Shown one piece after another: positions 8,404 to 15,877 of a stretch of DNA of 64,000 bases. The notes beneath the pieces were generated by a model. The model did no database searches. It was not told the origin of the DNA and saw only the letters and a list, made by a program, of their open reading frames with translations. Within the stretch, counting starts at the first letter, position 1, and each line of letters opens with the position of its first letter. The DNA comes from Lachnospiraceae bacterium KGMB03038 (lineage in GTDB: Bacteria > Bacillota > Clostridia > Lachnospirales > Lachnospiraceae), in NCBI GenBank assembly GCA_007361935.1, contig CP041667.1, positions 3,252,501 through 3,316,500 on the forward strand. Reading direction: 5' to 3'. Made by a program: the position numbers and the translations under genes.

Positions 8404-11001
8404 TTAAACCCTCGGAAATACAATCGTCACTTTGAACAGATCTCCGTCCAGATATAATTCAAATTTTCCTCCCTGCATCTCTGTCAGGGTTTTTGCGATG
8501 GACAGCCCCAGTCCGCTGCCTTCTGTACTTCTCGAGATATCTCCCCGGATAAACCGTTCGGTCAGCTCATCTGCCGAGATATTGAGCTGCTGCTGAGAAA
8601 TATTTTTCAAACTGAAAGTCACCTGATTATCTATAACCTTCATATCCGCGTAAATGCGTGTGCCTTCCATTGCGTATTTCGCGGCGTTGTTATAGATGTT
8701 TTCCAGAATTCTCCAGGTTCTCCTCCCATCAGCCCGGATATATGCTTCTTCCTCCGAAATATTCATCACTTCTGTCAGGTTCCTGGCTTTGAATTTTTCT
8801 TCAAATTCGCCGCTGGTCTGCTGGATCATTTCCACAAAATTAATATTCATATATTCCAATGAAATATTGCCGGAACTTACTTTTGAGGCTTCCACTACAT
8901 CTTCTGTCAAGGTCTTTAATCTCTGCGCTTTGCTTTCCAGGATCTCCAGATACCGCTGGATCTTAGGATCCTCAAAATTCTCTTTCTTCAAAAGATCTAC
9001 ATAGTTGATAATGGAAGTCAACGGCGTCTTAATATCGTGGGATACATTTGTGATCAGATCGGTTTTCAGCCGTTCACTCTTCATCCGTTCTTCCATAGCG
9101 GCATCCAGCCCCTCGCCAATGGAGTTGATCTGCTCGCCGATAATCTTCTGTTCTCTGCGCAGCTCTTCTGTCGGAATCTTATAATCCACTTCGCCGCCGG
9201 AGATTTTCATGATTCCGGTTTTAATCTTTTCTCTTCCAACAGCTTCATGTACAAGATAAACCAGGGCCGCTCCTTCTGCCGCCAGCATAAGTATTCCCCA
9301 GAAACCGCTGGGCCAGCACAGGATCGCGATCCAATGGATCAGCACAAACCCGCCAAACATGATGAGCCTCCGCCACAGACAGTGCAGATTGGAAAAGATC
9401 CGATAAATAAAGGAACAAATCCAGCGAAGGATGCTGTTTTTCCACAAATTTCTTGCTTTGATCCTCCGGACAAGGCTTAAATAACCTATCAGAAACGCGC
9501 TGCAGGAAATGGCCGCTGTCACGGCTCCCATGATCATAACTGGCAGCATATCCTCGGTTAAATTAGTTGTTTGCCCATAACTATTAGAATATATATCTCC
9601 GACCCAAAAATAACCACTGTTGATAAAAAGAAATGGGACACACCACAGTAAGACGACCACAGCTCCCGCGATCTCTGTTTTCCACCGATCAAACCAGCAT
9701 AAATGGAGTTCTTCGTCTTTGTTATTCCTTCCGGCCGCAAAAGTCAGCCAAATACCTCCCACAATGGCCAGGATTCCCGCCGCCAATCCTATAAGAGCGA
9801 TCTCACGCGCGCTGGAACCATACTGTTCGTACAGACGATTCTCAGAATAGAAGCTGTCCTGGATTGGATAGGATGTATCCACCGCTGCGGCAAAGACAAA
9901 ATCTTCTTCATTAGTTCCGGAATATTTTACCATATCCCGCCAGATGGAGGCATCCGCTTCCGCCACATTGGTATCAAAGTCCGCCAGCTTAGGCCTGATG
10001 ATAATATATTTTCCTGTATCTTTTAACGTCTCCAAATTGGTTTCCAGACTTCCCAGATCCTGATACTCTTCCCGATTGGTATATACTTCCTGACTCGCCG
10101 GATCTACGTAAATATACGCATAGTTGGTATCTCCTTCCTGTAAGTCTGACATCCAGGCATTGTATTCCGAATACTGCCCTCCGATCATCTCAACACAGGC
10201 CCGCAGTTCCTCATAAGCCTCTTCCAGCCGTCCATTCCAGTGGGCATCCTGATTCACGATATCCAGGATGCTGCCGCCCCCAATCGGCGCAAACCTTTCC
10301 TCCACACGAAAACCATCGTAGTTCCAATAATCAATGTACTCCTGCTCCCCCTGCGCATTCAAGATTTCTTTCGACAATTCTTCCCCATTGTCGTCATAGG
10401 ATTCCATCCCCTGATAGCCATATCCATCCTGGAGTGTCTGCAGAAGCCCTGCCTGAGCATCTGCTTCTACCGCGGCCGCGAATTGCAAATCGCCGTTCTG
10501 AATCGCTGACTCAAAATCCGAATATGTATAATATTGATACAATTTCCCGTTTCCATCGGCGGCCGGTCTTTCACAGACAACGATATTCTCCATATTCATA
10601 TAGTCGGAAGAATTTGCATCGTAAGCGGTCATTCTATTGCTCCACTCTATCAAGTCCCCAAGGCGGTATGCCAGACCGCTTACATTTTTCCCCGGAGCTT
10701 CGCCGTTCTTATACCATTCTTCAATATCAATGATCTTCTCTTCATCCAGACTGCCATTGGTTTCAAAAAAGTTAGATGCGCTGATGCCATTCAACACCTG
10801 CTCGCTCTTACTTTCCAACTGTGAGGCAAATCCCCTGGAATCCTCATATTTTCTGGCCGGATTTCCCTCAAAAATCTCTTCCCTCAGCGCCGGATAAGAA
10901 ACCAGCCACAAAAAGCTGAGCACCAGGATGACCACCAGAACATGTTCCAAAATAATTAAAACCATTTTTGTCAGATTGGTTTTATACCAGTGCTGTTTCA
11001 T
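8404..11001 (-). CDS. Large multi-pass sensor histidine kinase
   Basis: An 865-residue kinase. One N-terminal transmembrane helix (about 13-35) is followed by an extracytoplasmic domain of some 350 residues that is acidic and rich in Tyr and Asn. Next come about six transmembrane segments (about 390-590), then the catalytic part. HisKA has NVSHDIKTPLTS near residue 650; HATPase has ENIYNNAAKYA and STEGSGLGLSIAK. It is co-transcribed with the OmpR-type regulator upstream (gap 12 bp). The ectodomain suggests direct sensing of an external or envelope signal that I cannot name. Confidence 0.9.
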   Translation of the reverse strand: MKQHWYKTNLTKMVLIILEHVLVVILVLSFLWLVSYPALREEIFEGNPARKYEDSRGFASQLESKSEQVLNGISASNFFETNGSLDEEKIIDIEEWYKNGEAPGKNVSGLAYRLGDLIEWSNRMTAYDANSSDYMNMENIVVCERPAADGNGKLYQYYTYSDFESAIQNGDLQFAAAVEADAQAGLLQTLQDGYGYQGMESYDDNGEELSKEILNAQGEQEYIDYWNYDGFRVEERFAPIGGGSILDIVNQDAHWNGRLEEAYEELRACVEMIGGQYSEYNAWMSDLQEGDTNYAYIYVDPASQEVYTNREEYQDLGSLETNLETLKDTGKYIIIRPKLADFDTNVAEADASIWRDMVKYSGTNEEDFVFAAAVDTSYPIQDSFYSENRLYEQYGSSAREIALIGLAAGILAIVGGIWLTFAAGRNNKDEELHLCWFDRWKTEIAGAVVVLLWCVPFLFINSGYFWVGDIYSNSYGQTTNLTEDMLPVMIMGAVTAAISCSAFLIGYLSLVRRIKARNLWKNSILRWICSFIYRIFSNLHCLWRRLIMFGGFVLIHWIAILCWPSGFWGILMLAAEGAALVYLVHEAVGREKIKTGIMKISGGEVDYKIPTEELRREQKIIGEQINSIGEGLDAAMEERMKSERLKTDLITNVSHDIKTPLTSIINYVDLLKKENFEDPKIQRYLEILESKAQRLKTLTEDVVEASKVSSGNISLEYMNINFVEMIQQTSGEFEEKFKARNLTEVMNISEEEAYIRADGRRTWRILENIYNNAAKYAMEGTRIYADMKVIDNQVTFSLKNISQQQLNISADELTERFIRGDISRSTEGSGLGLSIAKTLTEMQGGKFELYLDGDLFKVTIVFPRV

Positions 11002-11013
11002 AACTACTCCCTT

Positions 11014-11709
11014 CTAAAACTTCTCCACCTTATATCCCACGCCCCACACCACTTTCAGATATCGAGGCTCCTTGGGATTGATCTCAATTTTCTCCCTTAT
11101 ATGGCGGATATGTACTGCTACCGTATTATCTACGCCAATCGCATCCTCGTTCCAGATGCTTTCATAAATCTGGTCAATAGAAAATACCTTCCCCTGATTC
11201 TTGACCAAAAGCAGCAGGATATTATACTCGATCGGCGTCAGTTTCACCAGCTCTCCGTCTACTCTGACTTCTTTCAGGTCATCATTGATGGAAAGCCCTC
11301 CCGCTGAATAGACCGTTTCTCCTGTTCCCTGCACCGTACTTCCAAGCTGGGTATATCTGCGGAGCTGGGATTTGACTCTGGCTACCAGCTCCAGCGGATT
11401 AAAAGGCTTCGTCACATAATCATCCGCCCCAACATTTAATCCCAGAATCTTGTCCGCATCCTCCGATTTCGCAGACAGAATGATGATCGGAATATTATTC
11501 TCCTCCCGGATCTTTAGCGTAGCCCGGATCCCGTCAAGCCTCGGCATCATAACATCTATGATCAAAAGGTCCACCGGCTCCTTTTTCAGCACACTTAAGG
11601 CTTCCTGTCCGTCATACGCCTTGAATACCTGGTATCCTTCCTGCGTCAAGTAAATATCGATCGCTTCCACGATCTCTTTGTCATCATCGCACACTAAAAT
11701 TTTTGCCAT
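11014..11709 (-). CDS. OmpR-family response regulator
   Basis: A 231-residue regulator. The receiver has DDD at 8-10, phospho-acceptor D52 in LIIDVMMPRLDG and Lys in YVTKPFNPLE. The C-terminal winged helix contains LTPIEYNILLLLVKNQGKVFS and RHIREKIE. The start is placed at 11709 because GGGAGGTGAGAA precedes it; an in-frame upstream extension lacks a site. It is first in the operon with the 865-residue kinase. CTTAAG motifs occur in its own upstream region and, as 11-bp-spaced pairs, before the three small-RNA candidates nearby, so those may be targets (inference). Confidence 0.93.
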   Translation of the reverse strand: MAKILVCDDDKEIVEAIDIYLTQEGYQVFKAYDGQEALSVLKKEPVDLLIIDVMMPRLDGIRATLKIREENNIPIIILSAKSEDADKILGLNVGADDYVTKPFNPLELVARVKSQLRRYTQLGSTVQGTGETVYSAGGLSINDDLKEVRVDGELVKLTPIEYNILLLLVKNQGKVFSIDQIYESIWNEDAIGVDNTVAVHIRHIREKIEINPKEPRYLKVVWGVGYKVEKF

Positions 11710-11788
11710 TTCTCTCACCTCCCTTATACTATACAAGAATAGCAGGGAATTTTTAAGATAGAATCGTGGAAATTCTTAAGATATTCTG

Positions 11789-11852
11789 AAAAGGGACAGG
11801 GCATTTTCAAATGAGGCCGGGGGATTTTTAAAAATCCCCCGGCCCCATTTGA
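11789..11852. repeat. Palindromic repeat family A, copy 3 (arm on left)
   Basis: The arm AAAAGGGACAGGGCATTTT (11789-11807) leads into the palindrome centred at 11829/11830. The left half has one A for G (GAGGCC). It lies between the divergent response regulator and Spo0A-like gene, one of two copies in a divergent promoter region. Confidence 0.95.
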
Positions 11853-11869
11853 TGTCGATATCTGTCGAA
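11853..11869 (+). promoter_or_regulatory. Tandem Spo0A-box-like sites
   Basis: TGTCGAT (11853-11859) and TGTCGAA (11863-11869) are spaced 10 bp apart; the second matches the 0A-box consensus TGNCGAA exactly. A -10 TATAAT sits at 11917-11922, so the boxes lie some 65 bp upstream of the expected transcription start of the Spo0A-domain gene. Confidence 0.5.
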
Positions 11870-11973
11870 TTAAGTCTTATATTGTTGATATTCTAAGAAT
11901 TAACGCGGATTCCGTTTATAATACTATTGTCTCAAATTTCTCAATGTAAATCTAACTATGGGAGGGGTTCATT

Positions 11974-12321
11974 ATGCATGACCGGGAAATTGAACTGCTT
12001 ATTCGTTCTCTTGGTATCAATGCGACTTATCGGGGCTACCGATATTTATGTTATGGAATTAAATTATGTCTAAAAGATGAAGACTATCTATTGTGTATCA
12101 GCAAACTGCTTTATCCTGAGATTGCCAGAGTCTTCCACGCTTCCAGCTGCAGCGTAGAGCGGGATATCCGTACAGTAATCCGTGTCTGCTGGGAACGGGG
12201 CAATACCCGCCTTCTCCATGATATTGCTCTGCACCCTCTATTGGGAAGACCTACCGCCGGTGAATTCATGGATATTCTAGTTTCTCATATTCGCCACACC
12301 TGCTCCATGCCCGTGTTTTAG
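11974..12321 (+). CDS. Stand-alone Spo0A C-terminal DNA-binding domain protein
   Basis: The whole 115-residue product matches the effector domain of the sporulation master regulator Spo0A, and no receiver domain precedes it. Family landmarks are the LGINATYRGYRYL start of the domain, LYPEIARVFH, the recognition helix region SSCSVERDIRTVIRVCWERGN (around 58-77) and the C-terminal PTAGEFMDILVSHIR. The start has GGGAGGGG at correct spacing and the TATAAT lies 50 bp upstream. Without a receiver it cannot be phosphorylated like Spo0A. It could compete with, mimic or assist Spo0A at 0A boxes, two of which lie in its own upstream region. Confidence 0.85.
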   Translation: MHDREIELLIRSLGINATYRGYRYLCYGIKLCLKDEDYLLCISKLLYPEIARVFHASSCSVERDIRTVIRVCWERGNTRLLHDIALHPLLGRPTAGEFMDILVSHIRHTCSMPVF

Positions 12322-12337
12322 GTTTTCTTCCTGACTT

Positions 12338-12412
12338 CTTAAGTGGTTCTTAAGATTTTTTCTTTTTCTTTTATAGTTTTAACATATTTTGGACATATTT
12401 ATCTCCTATACT
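12338..12412 (+). promoter_or_regulatory. Promoter of small-RNA candidate 1 with CTTAAG direct repeat
   Basis: CTTAAG at 12338 and 12349 (6-N5-6, 11-bp period) is the geometry bound by winged-helix OmpR/PhoP-type regulators. A -10 TATACT follows at 12407-12412. No consensus -35 is present, consistent with activation. Confidence 0.45.
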
Positions 12413-12418
12413 ATAAGA

Positions 12419-12563
12419 CAGATAGTTGATGAACAATCACTATCTCCCCCCTCATAAAGTAAAACGCCAGGGTGACCTGGCGGAACACTTTACTCTCATT
12501 CCTTTAGATAACTATAACAACGACGAAAACCCGTTAGCCGGAAGGTTAACGGGTTTCCGCTGT
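12419..12563 (+). ncRNA. Structured small-RNA candidate, copy 1
   Basis: A putative RNA of about 145 nt with three hairpins: a 5' stem closed by GATAG/CTATC, a stem CGCCAGG-GTGA-CCTGGCG, and a 13-bp terminator stem (12527-12539 with 12544-12556, loop GGAA) ending in TTTCCGCTGT. Between them are a C-rich run (TCTCCCCCCTC) and an unpaired ACTTTACTCTCATTCC element that is identical in copies 2 and 3. Relative to those copies, stems 2 and 3 differ by paired substitutions, so base pairing is conserved while sequence changes. The C-rich run could pair with Shine-Dalgarno sequences. Orientation is taken from the TATACT -10 and CTTAAG repeats upstream. Confidence 0.6.
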
Positions 12564-12619
12564 CTATACCTCTTTTTCCCCATCATTAGAGTCCTTCACT
12601 TTCATTCCCTCTGCCAGAA

Positions 12620-13396
12620 TCATCCATTCTGCTCCACGGCGTGATCTTCATCAAAATAAATCTCGTAAGCCGCATCTTCCCCATATTCCTGCCGCAGTCT
12701 TTGTTCCACAGCTTCAAAGCTGTCCATCAGATGCTCCTGTTCTTCCTTAGACAGCGCTTCCACCCTGTAATCATACGCAAACACATCTATATAGAAATCA
12801 TACAGATCACATTCCAGATAATCCTTAGCAGTAACCGTATTTGCCGTAAACCAGGATTCCTCCCAAAGGGCATCATAAAATTCCGGCTTGGGATTCCCAT
12901 TCCAGTAGGAAATAGAAATATCCAGGCAATCCGCTTCCTCCTCCGGCAAAATGTCCAGGATCACTTCCTGTCTCACTTCTTCTCCCGCTATCTCAAATGA
13001 AATCTCCATCAATTCCTGTACCAGCGCCTGCTTCGCGGAATACCGTTTGGGACTGAGAATCCAATATTTGTCCTGATTGATCTTCATCGTATGATTGCTG
13101 ACCTGCCATATTTCCTGATTTCCATCCCGGTTTGTGAATTCTATATTCCAGTTTTGGAATTTCCCCGGGACCTCCCCGGACATTGCAGGGTTACTCCGTA
13201 CGCTTACATATTCTGTATAGATAATGCTTTCTTCTTCCTCAGCTGAAATCGTTTCCCAATTTTCAGCCCCAAAGAAGCGGTCAAACTCTGCATGAAATCG
13301 CATTGGCCAGCTTCGCAGAATATACCAGCCGGCAAATATCCCCACGGCCAGCAAAATTATGCTTCCTATGATCAGGACTTTCTTGATCCTCCCCAT
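12620..13396 (-). CDS. Membrane-anchored protein of unknown function
   Basis: A 258-residue protein with one N-terminal transmembrane anchor (about 5-28, preceded by Arg/Lys, so the remainder should be outside) and a long acidic domain rich in Glu, Tyr and Trp. There is no lipobox and no known catalytic motif. It stands alone between small-RNA candidates 1 and 2, transcribed against them. I do not recognise the family. Confidence 0.65.
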   Translation of the reverse strand: MGRIKKVLIIGSIILLAVGIFAGWYILRSWPMRFHAEFDRFFGAENWETISAEEEESIIYTEYVSVRSNPAMSGEVPGKFQNWNIEFTNRDGNQEIWQVSNHTMKINQDKYWILSPKRYSAKQALVQELMEISFEIAGEEVRQEVILDILPEEEADCLDISISYWNGNPKPEFYDALWEESWFTANTVTAKDYLECDLYDFYIDVFAYDYRVEALSKEEQEHLMDSFEAVEQRLRQEYGEDAAYEIYFDEDHAVEQNG

Positions 13397-13488
13397 CTAT
13401 ACACCGATCTCCTTTCACCGTCCCACAAGCTTAACTATTTTCATTATGAGGGAAGCAGATTACGAAATCAAGTTTCCTGAAAGAATTC

Positions 13489-13563
13489 CTTAATGTGCTC
13501 TTAAGAAACTTCCTGCTTCTTTTAGAATTCTCTCATACTTTTGTCATATTTTCCCTTTATACT
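13489..13563 (+). promoter_or_regulatory. Promoter of small-RNA candidate 2 with CTTAA direct repeat
   Basis: CTTAAT (13489) and CTTAAG (13500) are 11 bp apart. The -10 TATACT is at 13558-13563, 58 bp after the second repeat start. This matches copy 3 exactly and copy 1 in layout. Confidence 0.45.
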
Positions 13564-13569
13564 ATATAT

Positions 13570-13712
13570 CAGATAGTTGAAGAACACATCAACTATCCCC
13601 CCCTCTCATGAAGTTAGACATCAGGATACTCCTGATGCCACACTTTACTCTCATTCCTTTAGATAACGACAACGAAACCCGCCAGCCCAATGGTTGGCGG
13701 GTTTTCGCTGTC
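13570..13712 (+). ncRNA. Structured small-RNA candidate, copy 2
   Basis: Three hairpins: GATAGTTGA/TCAACTATC (13572-13580 with 13589-13597), CATCAGGA/TCCTGATG (13619-13626 with 13630-13637), and a 13-bp terminator stem (13675-13687 with 13692-13704, loop CAAT) followed by TTTT. A C-run CCCCCCTCTC follows hairpin 1, and the unpaired ACTTTACTCTCATTCC follows hairpin 2. With its promoter this copy is about 95% identical by eye to copy 3 over 235 bp (13478-13712 and 14631-14866), so those two arose by recent duplication. Confidence 0.6.
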
Positions 13713-14014
13713 CATGCCTTCTTTTCACCCCCCGCAGAGTCTTTGGTTCTTACTGTCAGAGTCTGCCAACTAACAATATATCCGCGTCCAGTAAAATAAT
13801 AATTCTTGCGATTCCGCCTCTCCTCATAGCCCATCCCAGCATCCGCCCGATCATTTTTGCAGCTGAAACACAGCTTGTATATCCCCCATAATACCGATAG
13901 AAAAACCAGAATTTGTAAGCCGGCCCCGATATGAAAGAGAAAGAATGTGGTCGGACATTTTTCTGCCCTTTCTGTTATCTTCTATGTCGTTTGTCTTACT
14001 CCTCCGTGAAAAAA
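13713..14014. other. Intergenic stretch with no supported gene
   Basis: No frame here has a start with a ribosome binding site. One minus-strand frame is open across most of it and encodes a single hydrophobic segment followed by a polar stretch. It lacks an initiation site and runs through small-RNA copy 2, so it may be a decayed fragment or chance. Confidence 0.4.
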
Positions 14015-14437
14015 TTAATTTTTTAAATGTTCCAACGATTCACAAATCACCTGCATACCTTGTTTTTGATTTTTGATTTTAGCCGTGACTGTATTATTAA
14101 CCAGAGATAACTTTATTTTTGTTTCCCCACTTTTCGCCTTAATAATCCGCTGCGATGGCATTAATCCTTTTTTTACTTTCACTTCGTCCAACTTATCAAA
14201 GGGGAGACAAATTTTTCCATAAATATGGGAAATATCCATGGTTTCTAAGACTGCAATAACTAATGTTTTCTCTGTTACGCCAACATAACAATATACATTG
14301 CTCAAAGCTCCCAATGCCAGCATTTTCGCGGTTCCAGACATTAGAGTTCCCCAGGCTTTGCCTTTGTATGCCTCTCCTTGCGGACAAATCCCGTCTAACA
14401 TTTCATTCATATCCTTATCATTCATAAATAAAGCCAT
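14015..14437 (-). CDS. Small protein with possible bacterial PH-like domain
   Basis: A 140-residue soluble protein started at the ATG at 14437 after GAGAGGTAAAG. Residues 40-135 read as alternating beta strands ending in a helix (CYVGVTEKTLVIAVLET, ICLPFDKLDEVKVKKG, TKIKLSLVNNTVTAKI, then a terminal helix). That pattern resembles YokE-like bacterial PH domains. This is a fold-level impression only; the function is unknown. It sits alone between the two closely related small-RNA copies. Confidence 0.55.
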   Translation of the reverse strand: MALFMNDKDMNEMLDGICPQGEAYKGKAWGTLMSGTAKMLALGALSNVYCYVGVTEKTLVIAVLETMDISHIYGKICLPFDKLDEVKVKKGLMPSQRIIKAKSGETKIKLSLVNNTVTAKIKNQKQGMQVICESLEHLKN

Positions 14438-14641
14438 GATCTTTACCTCTCTAAATCTGTAATTTTTTATAAATTATAATCTTTCATTCAGAGTATATCA
14501 TTACAATTGGGTAAAGCTTTCGTAAAATATTGCAGTAAATATTCTTGCTTCCGGTCATATTCAGAAAACAGGCATTTCCGGCCCTGACAATCGGCCTCAA
14601 CTGCCAGACAGGCGCTCCACCGAGCGTTGCTGAAAGAATTC

Positions 14642-14716
14642 CTTAATGCGCTCTTAAGAAACTTCCTGCTTCTTTTAGAATTCTCTCATACTTTTGTCAC
14701 ATTTTCCCTTTATACT
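14642..14716 (+). promoter_or_regulatory. Promoter of small-RNA candidate 3 with CTTAA direct repeat
   Basis: CTTAAT (14642) and CTTAAG (14653) are 11 bp apart, with -10 TATACT at 14711-14716. The spacing is identical to copy 2. Confidence 0.45.
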
Positions 14717-14722
14717 AGGTAT

Positions 14723-14866
14723 CAGATAGTTGAAGAACACATCAACTATCATCCCCCTCTCATAAAGTTAGACATCAGGATACTCCTGATGACACACTTT
14801 ACTCTCATTCCTTTAGATAACGACAACGAAACCCGCCAGCCCTTGTGGTTAGCGGGTTTTCGCTGT
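14723..14866 (+). ncRNA. Structured small-RNA candidate, copy 3
   Basis: The same three-hairpin architecture as copy 2: hairpin 1 GATAGTTGA/TCAACTATC, then CATCCCCCTCTC, hairpin 2 CATCAGGA/TCCTGATG, unpaired ACTTTACTCTCATTCC, and a terminator with outer stem AAACCCGC/GCGGGTTT followed by TTTTC. The terminator loop region has diverged (CTTGT, one C/A mismatch), but the outer eight pairs and the inner pairs remain. Family A repeat copy 4 begins ten bases after its end. Confidence 0.55.
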
Positions 14867-14875
14867 TAAGATGTC

Positions 14876-14917
14876 AATTGGGGCCGGGGGATTTTTAAAA
14901 ATCCCCCGGCCCCAATT
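14876..14917. repeat. Palindromic repeat family A, copy 4 (no arm)
   Basis: A 42-bp perfect palindrome, AATT plus GGGGCCGGGGGATTTTT and its mirror, centred at 14896/14897. It lies just past the end of the alpha/beta hydrolase gene. Confidence 0.95.
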
Positions 14918-14921
14918 AACA

Positions 14922-15848
14922 TTATAAATTCTCTCTCAGCCAAAGATATAAGTCTTCATATACCTTATCCCGGTCTGTCTCATTCAGGATCTCATGTCGG
15001 TCATCCCGATAAAGCTTCAGATCTGTCTTTTCCAAGCCGGAGGCTTTATATTTTGCGTATATTTTCCGTACTCCTTTACCAAACGCTCCTACCGGATCGT
15101 CCTCACCAGCCACAAAGAATACCGGTAATTCCTTAGGTATCCGCTTAACGCTTCCCGCCTTGACCAGTGATTTCATTCCCTCCAGCATCTGATAATAGCC
15201 TGCCAATGTGAACCGGAAATTGCACAAGGGATCTTTTGTATATTTCTCCCACATTTCCCGATCAGATGTGGTCCAATCTCCCACGCCTCCGCCGGACTTA
15301 AAATGGCTCCGGTAAATCCCAAGGCACAGGCCGTCTACCAGCCGGCTCCGATGCCTCCAGCCTTTGAATGCTGCCAGGATCTTACACAGTAACTGGCCCG
15401 CCAGAATCACTGGAAGAGGCTGATAGCCTGTTCCCATGATGATCGCGCCCGCAAGCCCCTGGCCATACAGCGTCAGATATTGACGCACTAAGAATGACCC
15501 CATACTATGCCCCATTATAAAATAAGGGAGGCCGGGATATTTCTTCATCGTCCTCTGGCGGAGCATATGGATATCTCCGATCAGATACCGATTCCCCTTC
15601 ACTTCATCGAAATGTCCATAATCTTCCTGGCTCTGAACAGATTTTCCATGTCCCAGATGATCGTGTCCTACCACGTAAAAGCCCTTTCCGGCCAAGTATG
15701 CGGCAAATTCATCATATCGGTCGATATACTCTACCATTCCGTGACACATCTGAAGGATTCCTATGATCTCGCCGTCCGGAATCCATTCAATCCCATGGAT
15801 CTTCGTCACGCCATCCCGTGACAGATAGCTGAACTCTTTCTTCATCAT
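14922..15848 (-). CDS. Alpha/beta hydrolase (monoacylglycerol lipase / lysophospholipase-like)
   Basis: A 308-residue cytosolic serine hydrolase. Serine S115 in the nucleophile elbow GHSMGS, aspartate in AGEDDPVG (about 251) and histidine in DDRHEI (about 284) form the triad. HDHLGHGKS is the family block that follows the oxyanion-loop region. Relatives cleave monoacylglycerols or lysophospholipids, though the true substrate is open. GAGGAG lies slightly far upstream of the ATG pair at 15848/15845, so the exact start is uncertain by one codon. The stop is beside repeat copy 4. Confidence 0.85.
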   Translation of the reverse strand: MMKKEFSYLSRDGVTKIHGIEWIPDGEIIGILQMCHGMVEYIDRYDEFAAYLAGKGFYVVGHDHLGHGKSVQSQEDYGHFDEVKGNRYLIGDIHMLRQRTMKKYPGLPYFIMGHSMGSFLVRQYLTLYGQGLAGAIIMGTGYQPLPVILAGQLLCKILAAFKGWRHRSRLVDGLCLGIYRSHFKSGGGVGDWTTSDREMWEKYTKDPLCNFRFTLAGYYQMLEGMKSLVKAGSVKRIPKELPVFFVAGEDDPVGAFGKGVRKIYAKYKASGLEKTDLKLYRDDRHEILNETDRDKVYEDLYLWLRENL

Positions 15849-15877
15849 GGTTCACCAACTCCTCTGGCAGTGCATTT

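Noticed and set aside
7411..8457. Frames containing GRGIFKNPPAP (7411-7665, 8173-8457 and others)
   Set aside because: They arise because the palindrome is open in that frame; each overlaps a solid gene on the same or opposite strand.
12426..12644. 72-codon plus-strand frame over small-RNA copy 1, sharing HFTLIPLDN with frames at 13608 and 14627
   Set aside because: The shared peptide comes from a stretch identical at the nucleotide level in all copies, with no third-base variation. The frames lack ribosome binding sites and diverge completely outside it, so RNA-level conservation explains it better.
13589..13834. 81-codon minus-strand frame across small-RNA copy 2
   Set aside because: No ribosome binding site; it is antisense to the structured RNA and its upstream extension has no start codon. 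A decayed fragment is possible but unsupported.
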